A stretch of 64,000 bases of DNA from Planctomycetota bacterium. Its GTDB lineage: Bacteria > Planctomycetota > Planctomycetia > Gemmatales > Gemmataceae. A program made the translations under genes and the position numbers. Below are positions 60,242 to 64,000 of the stretch, piece after piece. The stretch spans positions 1-64,000 of the forward strand of contig QWOS01000025.1 of NCBI GenBank assembly GCA_003669555.1, read 5' to 3'. Below the pieces are notes generated by a model. It had not been told where the DNA came from, searched no databases, and was given only the letters and a program-made list of their open reading frames with translations. Each line of letters begins with the position of its first letter. Position 1 is the first letter of the stretch.

Positions 60242-61105
60242 ATGACCGACCGCCTTGTAACGATTGTGCTTTCGGTGGTGACCACCTGGGCCCTGATGCA
60301 TGTCACCTGGGAACCGCCGAAGGTGCTGGAGGTGGACCGCCTGATTGTCCGTAAAGAGTTGATAGTCTCCGACACGGGCGAACCCTGGGAGAAAGGGTTT
60401 GAACAGCACCAAATCCCCCGGGGTATCTATGCGCGGTCACTGGGGGACGGACCCGGTGGCCTGTGGGTGCGTAGCCGCCTGATCAAAGGGGAAATTGATG
60501 ACCCCTTTGATGATCGTTTCCATGCTCTGGAACGGGATGGTAGCCGGCGGGGTTCCCCCGGCCATATCTCGTGGAATGTCTGGCTGGATGGCGCATGGCG
60601 GCAAATGGCGATTATCCAGGGGGAGGGGCTGGAGCTTTCAGAAGTCCCTCATGCCCAGTGGAATGGCCTGACCCACCCCGGGCGGATCCGTTTTCAAACC
60701 TTCCGGCCCGGGCATGGGGAACCGCTCACCGATGCTGTCATTGGCCAGGGGATGATGTCAATCGGCGGCGGTGGTTTTGGTGGTGGCGGATTGCCCTATC
60801 CGGGTGATGTCCTTCAGCTTTGGGGTGGCCAAATACGGCAAATGGGTATTGCGGTGCCAGGGGCGCCAGCAGTCAGGAAGGACGATGGGAGCGGGGTTCG
60901 CCGCTATGCGATTATCGCCGTGGGGGTCCAGGGTAAACGAACTGAGCCCTCTGGAACCACCCAGGCCAGGGGTTTGGCGCAACTCGCCTGGGGCAGCGTG
61001 CCTGGTGCGGATGCCTACATCATCGTCCGGGATGGCCGGGAAATCACCGGTCCGCTGCGGATTGAGGGGGCGGAGAAAATCTGGACCGACCCGGGAAGCC
61101 CCTGA
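60242..61105 (+). CDS. Membrane-anchored hypothetical protein with FN3-like end
   Basis: Taken from ATG 60242, preceded by G-G-A-G; the frame upstream looks non-coding. The 287-aa product has one N-terminal transmembrane segment (L-V-T-I-V-L-S-V-V-T-T-W-A-L). A central part of unknown type follows, then a Gly-rich loop, and the end resembles a fibronectin type III strand pattern (A-Q-L-A-W-G-S-V-P-G-A-D-A-Y-I-I-V-R-D-G). I do not recognise the family. It lies divergent from the dienelactone hydrolase gene, with 156 bases between the start codons. Confidence 0.7.
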   Translation: MTDRLVTIVLSVVTTWALMHVTWEPPKVLEVDRLIVRKELIVSDTGEPWEKGFEQHQIPRGIYARSLGDGPGGLWVRSRLIKGEIDDPFDDRFHALERDGSRRGSPGHISWNVWLDGAWRQMAIIQGEGLELSEVPHAQWNGLTHPGRIRFQTFRPGHGEPLTDAVIGQGMMSIGGGGFGGGGLPYPGDVLQLWGGQIRQMGIAVPGAPAVRKDDGSGVRRYAIIAVGVQGKRTEPSGTTQARGLAQLAWGSVPGADAYIIVRDGREITGPLRIEGAEKIWTDPGSP

Positions 61106-61320
61106 TATTTCCACTCGGATTCGCCTGGCGGGGCAGGTTGCTGCCGCCTGAAGCTGGAAAAAAGCAACCATGGGCTGTACACCGGCAGACTTTCGGAATT
61201 TGCCCTGGATACTCCCATGGCCCTATCATCAGATTTTAATGTCTGGTCCATGGAAGGATGTTAGACTCGTGGGGTGGATAAAAGGTTCTTCCTCTTCATA
61301 CCCTTCCCGGGAACCAAGCC

Positions 61321-62883
61321 ATGGCCCTCCGTAATCGCCGTGAACTGCTGAGCGATACCTCCAAAGGCATGCTTTTGGCTGGATTGGGCCTTTCCATATC
61401 GCAGGATCTGGGTTTGGCTCCCCTGTGGGCAGCCGAGGAACCTGCCCGGCTTACCTTCGGGGCAAGGGAACCCCTGGTTGAATTCCTGGCCCAGACTCCC
61501 CCCGAAAAAATCATCCAGGCCTGCATCGCCAAAATCCGCACCGGGACATCGGTTCGCGACCTGGTGGCAGCCGCGGCGCTCACCAACGCCCGTGCCTTCG
61601 GCGGTGAGGATTATGTCGGCTTTCACACCCTGATGGCTTTGGCCCCGGCATGGTCCATGACCAACGAGGAGGGGAATTCACCCCAGGCGGCCCTGCCGGT
61701 CCTCAAGGTGCTGTACCGCAACGCCAACCGGCTCAAAGAGAGGGGCACCGGTCCTGATACCCTGAGTCCGCTTCCCGCTGTGGCCATCTCTGCCAAGCGG
61801 GGTGAAAAATCGGCCCTCCGGGATGCGGTTCGGGCCAAAAACCTCAACCAGTCCGAGCAGGCTTTCGCCCCTTACGCCTCCCAGGCACCCGGTTACGGCA
61901 TCGATGCCCTGATGGAGATGGTCGATGACGGGGCGGATGTCCACCGCATTGTCCTGGTGGCCAAATCCCTGGAACTCTCGGGATTTGTCGGCACCGCCAA
62001 CGCCCACACCTTGCTGCGCCAGTCAGTGCATTATTGTGTGAAAAATGAACCCGCCACCAGCAATAACAAACAGTTTGACGAATTGCGCCGGGTGATTCCA
62101 GCCTTGCTGGAAAGGCATCAACTGCTATCCGCCCTGAGAGGCACCCGGCGAATGGACGATGCCTGGATCTCCTCCTTCTGCCGTTCCACCCTGGCTGCCA
62201 CTCCCGCCGCCGCCGCCGAAGCTGTGGCTCTGGCCCTGGCCGAGGGAATCAATCCGGAAGATATCGGCGAAGCCCTGGCTCTGGGCTCGAACCACCTGGT
62301 CCTCAGGGATCAGGGGCGTCAGGGTGGCGAAATTCAGCCAAACAAGCCAGCGGGCAGCGTCCATGGCGATTCTACGGGCGTGCACTCGGGGGATACCACC
62401 CATGCCTGGCGGGCAATTGCCCGGGCTGGCAATGTGCGTACCCTGCACAGCAGCCTCATCCTGGCTGGCTACCAACTGGCCCGTGACCGCTCCTACCGTG
62501 GTGCCGAGATCCTCACCCGCGAACCCGTGTATGCGGGGGCAGCGGCTGAAGCCGCCAGGGGTGTGACGCGGGAACGGATCGCGGATGAATTGAAGGTGGC
62601 TATCAGCGCCAGTCTTCAGGCTCGCGCCGCAGCGCTGGTGGTCCGCATGGGGGAGTTGGGTATGGATCCGGCGATTGCCAAGGGTGTGTTGCGGAAATTC
62701 GCCACCACCGAGGATGGCGCCCTCCATGCCGAAAAATATTACCGCACCACTTGCGACGACTTTCAAAACACCCGTCAGTCCTTGCGCTGGACCCACCTGG
62801 CCGGCTTGGCCAGGGTCACCGCCAGCGCCTTTGGGTTCAAGGCGGCGGGGGTGGATGAGGCCGCCTCGATTTTGGGCGGCTGA
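61321..62883 (+). CDS. Tat-exported alpha-helical hypothetical protein
   Basis: The 520-aa product starts M-A-L-R-N-R-R-E-L-L-S-D-T-S-K-G-M-L-L-A-G-L-G-L, a twin-arginine-like leader ending near L-W-A-A-E. It is mostly helical, with conserved-looking blocks (T-S-V-R-D-L-V-A-A-A-A-L-T-N-A-R, Y-V-G-F-H-T-L-M-A-L, S-V-H-G-D-S-T-G-V-H). I know no named domain for it. It lies 58 bases upstream of the DUF1549-type gene, so the two may form an operon. Confidence 0.78.
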   Translation: MALRNRRELLSDTSKGMLLAGLGLSISQDLGLAPLWAAEEPARLTFGAREPLVEFLAQTPPEKIIQACIAKIRTGTSVRDLVAAAALTNARAFGGEDYVGFHTLMALAPAWSMTNEEGNSPQAALPVLKVLYRNANRLKERGTGPDTLSPLPAVAISAKRGEKSALRDAVRAKNLNQSEQAFAPYASQAPGYGIDALMEMVDDGADVHRIVLVAKSLELSGFVGTANAHTLLRQSVHYCVKNEPATSNNKQFDELRRVIPALLERHQLLSALRGTRRMDDAWISSFCRSTLAATPAAAAEAVALALAEGINPEDIGEALALGSNHLVLRDQGRQGGEIQPNKPAGSVHGDSTGVHSGDTTHAWRAIARAGNVRTLHSSLILAGYQLARDRSYRGAEILTREPVYAGAAAEAARGVTRERIADELKVAISASLQARAAALVVRMGELGMDPAIAKGVLRKFATTEDGALHAEKYYRTTCDDFQNTRQSLRWTHLAGLARVTASAFGFKAAGVDEAASILGG

Positions 62884-62941
62884 TTGCCAGGCGGGCAATC
62901 GCCCTGTTTTATGAGGGCCGCTGTCTCAGGCGGAGAGTTTC

Positions 62942-64000
62942 ATGCTTCGGGCCTGCATTTTCTTTCATGCCGTCGCCATGCTGGCCTTGTGGGTGCCAGA
63001 CCTGGCGGCGGCTGACCTTTTTGAGGAACGCATCCGCCCGGTGCTGGTGGGGCAATGTCTGCAGTGCCACGGTCCTGAAAAACAAAAGGGAGGGCTGCGG
63101 GTGGATTCCCGGAAAGCGCTTTTGCAAGGGGGCGATTCCGGTCCCGCTGTGGTGCCAGGGCAACCGGATCAGAGTCTGCTCCTCAAGGCGGTGCGCCATA
63201 CGGAAAAAGATCTGCGAATGCCTCCGCCCAAGGCTGGGCCGAAGTTGGCAGATCCTGTCATCGCGGACCTTGCCACCTGGGTGAAAGCTGGTGCTGTATG
63301 GCCCCAGGGAGATACCCCGGCTGTTGCGGCGGGCAAAGAGAAATTTGACCTTGAGGCGCGGAAGAAGCGCCTGCCCTGGATCTGGCAAACGCCACAACAG
63401 CAGGTCGTCCCTGATGCAGCCGGGCCGGGAACTGCCAGTGCCGAAGATCGGTTCATTGCCGCCAAACTGCGAGAAAAAGGCCTGAAACCCGGACCTGCCA
63501 CGGATGATCACACCTGGTTGCGCCGGGTGCATTTTGCGATCACAGGCCTCCCCCCGCGGCGTGAACAGCTTCAGGCTTTTCTGGCGGATTCCTCTCCAGA
63601 CCGGCGGGCCATCGTGGTGGACAGGTTGCTGGCTTCACCCCATTATGGGGAACGCTGGGCCCGCCACTGGATGGATCTGGTGCGCTATGCGGAGTCGCGC
63701 GGGCATGAGAGCGATTACTCCATTGCCAATGCCTGGCGGTATCGTGATTACCTTGTCCGGGCCTTCAATAGCGACCTGCCCTATCATCGTTTCGTCGCGG
63801 AACACATCGCTGGCGACCTCCTTCAGCCCCGACTCGACAAGACCAGCGGCGCGAATGAATCGGTGCTGGCCACCGGCTGGGCGTTTCTTGGGGAAGAAGT
63901 GCACAGCCCGGTCGATATCCGTCAGGACGAATGCGACCGCATTGACAACAAGCTGGATGTTCTTTCCAAAACCTTTCTGGGGCTCACCGTCGCCTGTGCC
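62942..64000 (+). CDS. DUF1549-type (PSD1) cytochrome c protein (partial, 3' end outside window)
   Basis: ATG 62942 follows G-G-A-G-A and leads to a signal peptide cut near D-L-A-A-A-D. The frame runs out of the window after 353 residues. It shows C-L-Q-C-H-G with G-G-L-R-V-D-S-R-K-A-L-L-Q-G-G, a Pro-rich linker, and the DUF1549 block (F-A-I-T-G-L-P-P-R, Y-G-E-R-W-A-R-H-W-M-D-L-V-R-Y-A-E-S). The part inside the window resembles the 50906 protein in domain order. The usual partner would be a DUF1501 gene beyond the window. Confidence 0.9.
   Translation, partial: MLRACIFFHAVAMLALWVPDLAAADLFEERIRPVLVGQCLQCHGPEKQKGGLRVDSRKALLQGGDSGPAVVPGQPDQSLLLKAVRHTEKDLRMPPPKAGPKLADPVIADLATWVKAGAVWPQGDTPAVAAGKEKFDLEARKKRLPWIWQTPQQQVVPDAAGPGTASAEDRFIAAKLREKGLKPGPATDDHTWLRRVHFAITGLPPRREQLQAFLADSSPDRRAIVVDRLLASPHYGERWARHWMDLVRYAESRGHESDYSIANAWRYRDYLVRAFNSDLPYHRFVAEHIAGDLLQPRLDKTSGANESVLATGWAFLGEEVHSPVDIRQDECDRIDNKLDVLSKTFLGLTVACA

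Overview
The window looks like chromosome from a member of the Planctomycetota, with GC content that seems high (roughly 60% by eye). The evidence is the gene content: paired DUF1552/DUF1592 and DUF1501/DUF1549-1553 CxxCH proteins, a PVC-type heme-binding protein, a BBP7-type outer-membrane barrel, a sulfatase, a kinase-WD40 fusion, FG-GAP and PPC surface proteins, and many secreted EF-hand or Gly/Pro-rich proteins. The genus cannot be fixed from sequence alone. Housekeeping genes (rplC, rplU, fabH, tRNA-Phe, a DEAD-box helicase, a sigma factor, a citrate-synthase-like gene) lie singly among the exported proteins, which is typical of dispersed planctomycete genomes.

Layout. 1-6.9 kb: the end of an EF-hand protein, a divergent citrate synthase homologue, a PQQ-type beta-propeller protein, a BBP7 barrel and a sulfatase. 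7.0-9.7 kb: a two-gene unit made of a thioredoxin/PDZ protein with an in-frame UGA, followed by an EF-hand protein. 9.8-16.3 kb: helicase, sigma factor, a secreted hypothetical and a small cytochrome c. 16.3-33.3 kb: ceramidase, PVC heme-binding protein, and two DUF1552/DUF1592 cassettes on either side of an FG-GAP/Ig protein. 33.8-45.3 kb: kinase-WD40, FabH, an alpha-helical anchored protein, L21, a PPC-domain protein, two tiny lipoproteins, a DUF1801 protein, L3 and tRNA-Phe. 45.6-54.7 kb: an exported phosphatase, then an AbiE-type toxin-antitoxin pair next to a DUF1549/DUF1501 operon. 55-64 kb: a DUF2341/LamG/SASA esterase, a SnoaL protein, a dienelactone hydrolase-SnoaL fusion, two hypotheticals and the start of another DUF1549-type protein.

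The main finding is at 7030-8274. A 415-codon reading frame is interrupted only by UGA at 7237-7239, inside a C-V-P-U-T-D-C thioredoxin active-site motif. Directly downstream lies a 7-bp stem with an AGGUU loop at the spacing expected of a bacterial SECIS element. I read this as a selenocysteine-containing thioredoxin/PDZ protein that also carries a CxxCH heme-attachment motif.

The second notable locus is the AbiE-type pair at 47303-48983. It has a promoter overlapped by a perfect inverted repeat. It is bracketed by a 53-bp direct repeat (52/53 identical), one copy of which is the 3' end of the neighbouring DUF1501 gene. This suggests the cassette was inserted at that gene's end and regenerated it.

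Most exported proteins here probably act in the periplasm or at the cell surface in breakdown of sulfated or acetylated polymers (sulfatase, SASA esterase, ceramidase, phosphatase) and in associated c-type cytochrome chemistry. That grouping is inferred from family knowledge and was not demonstrated.
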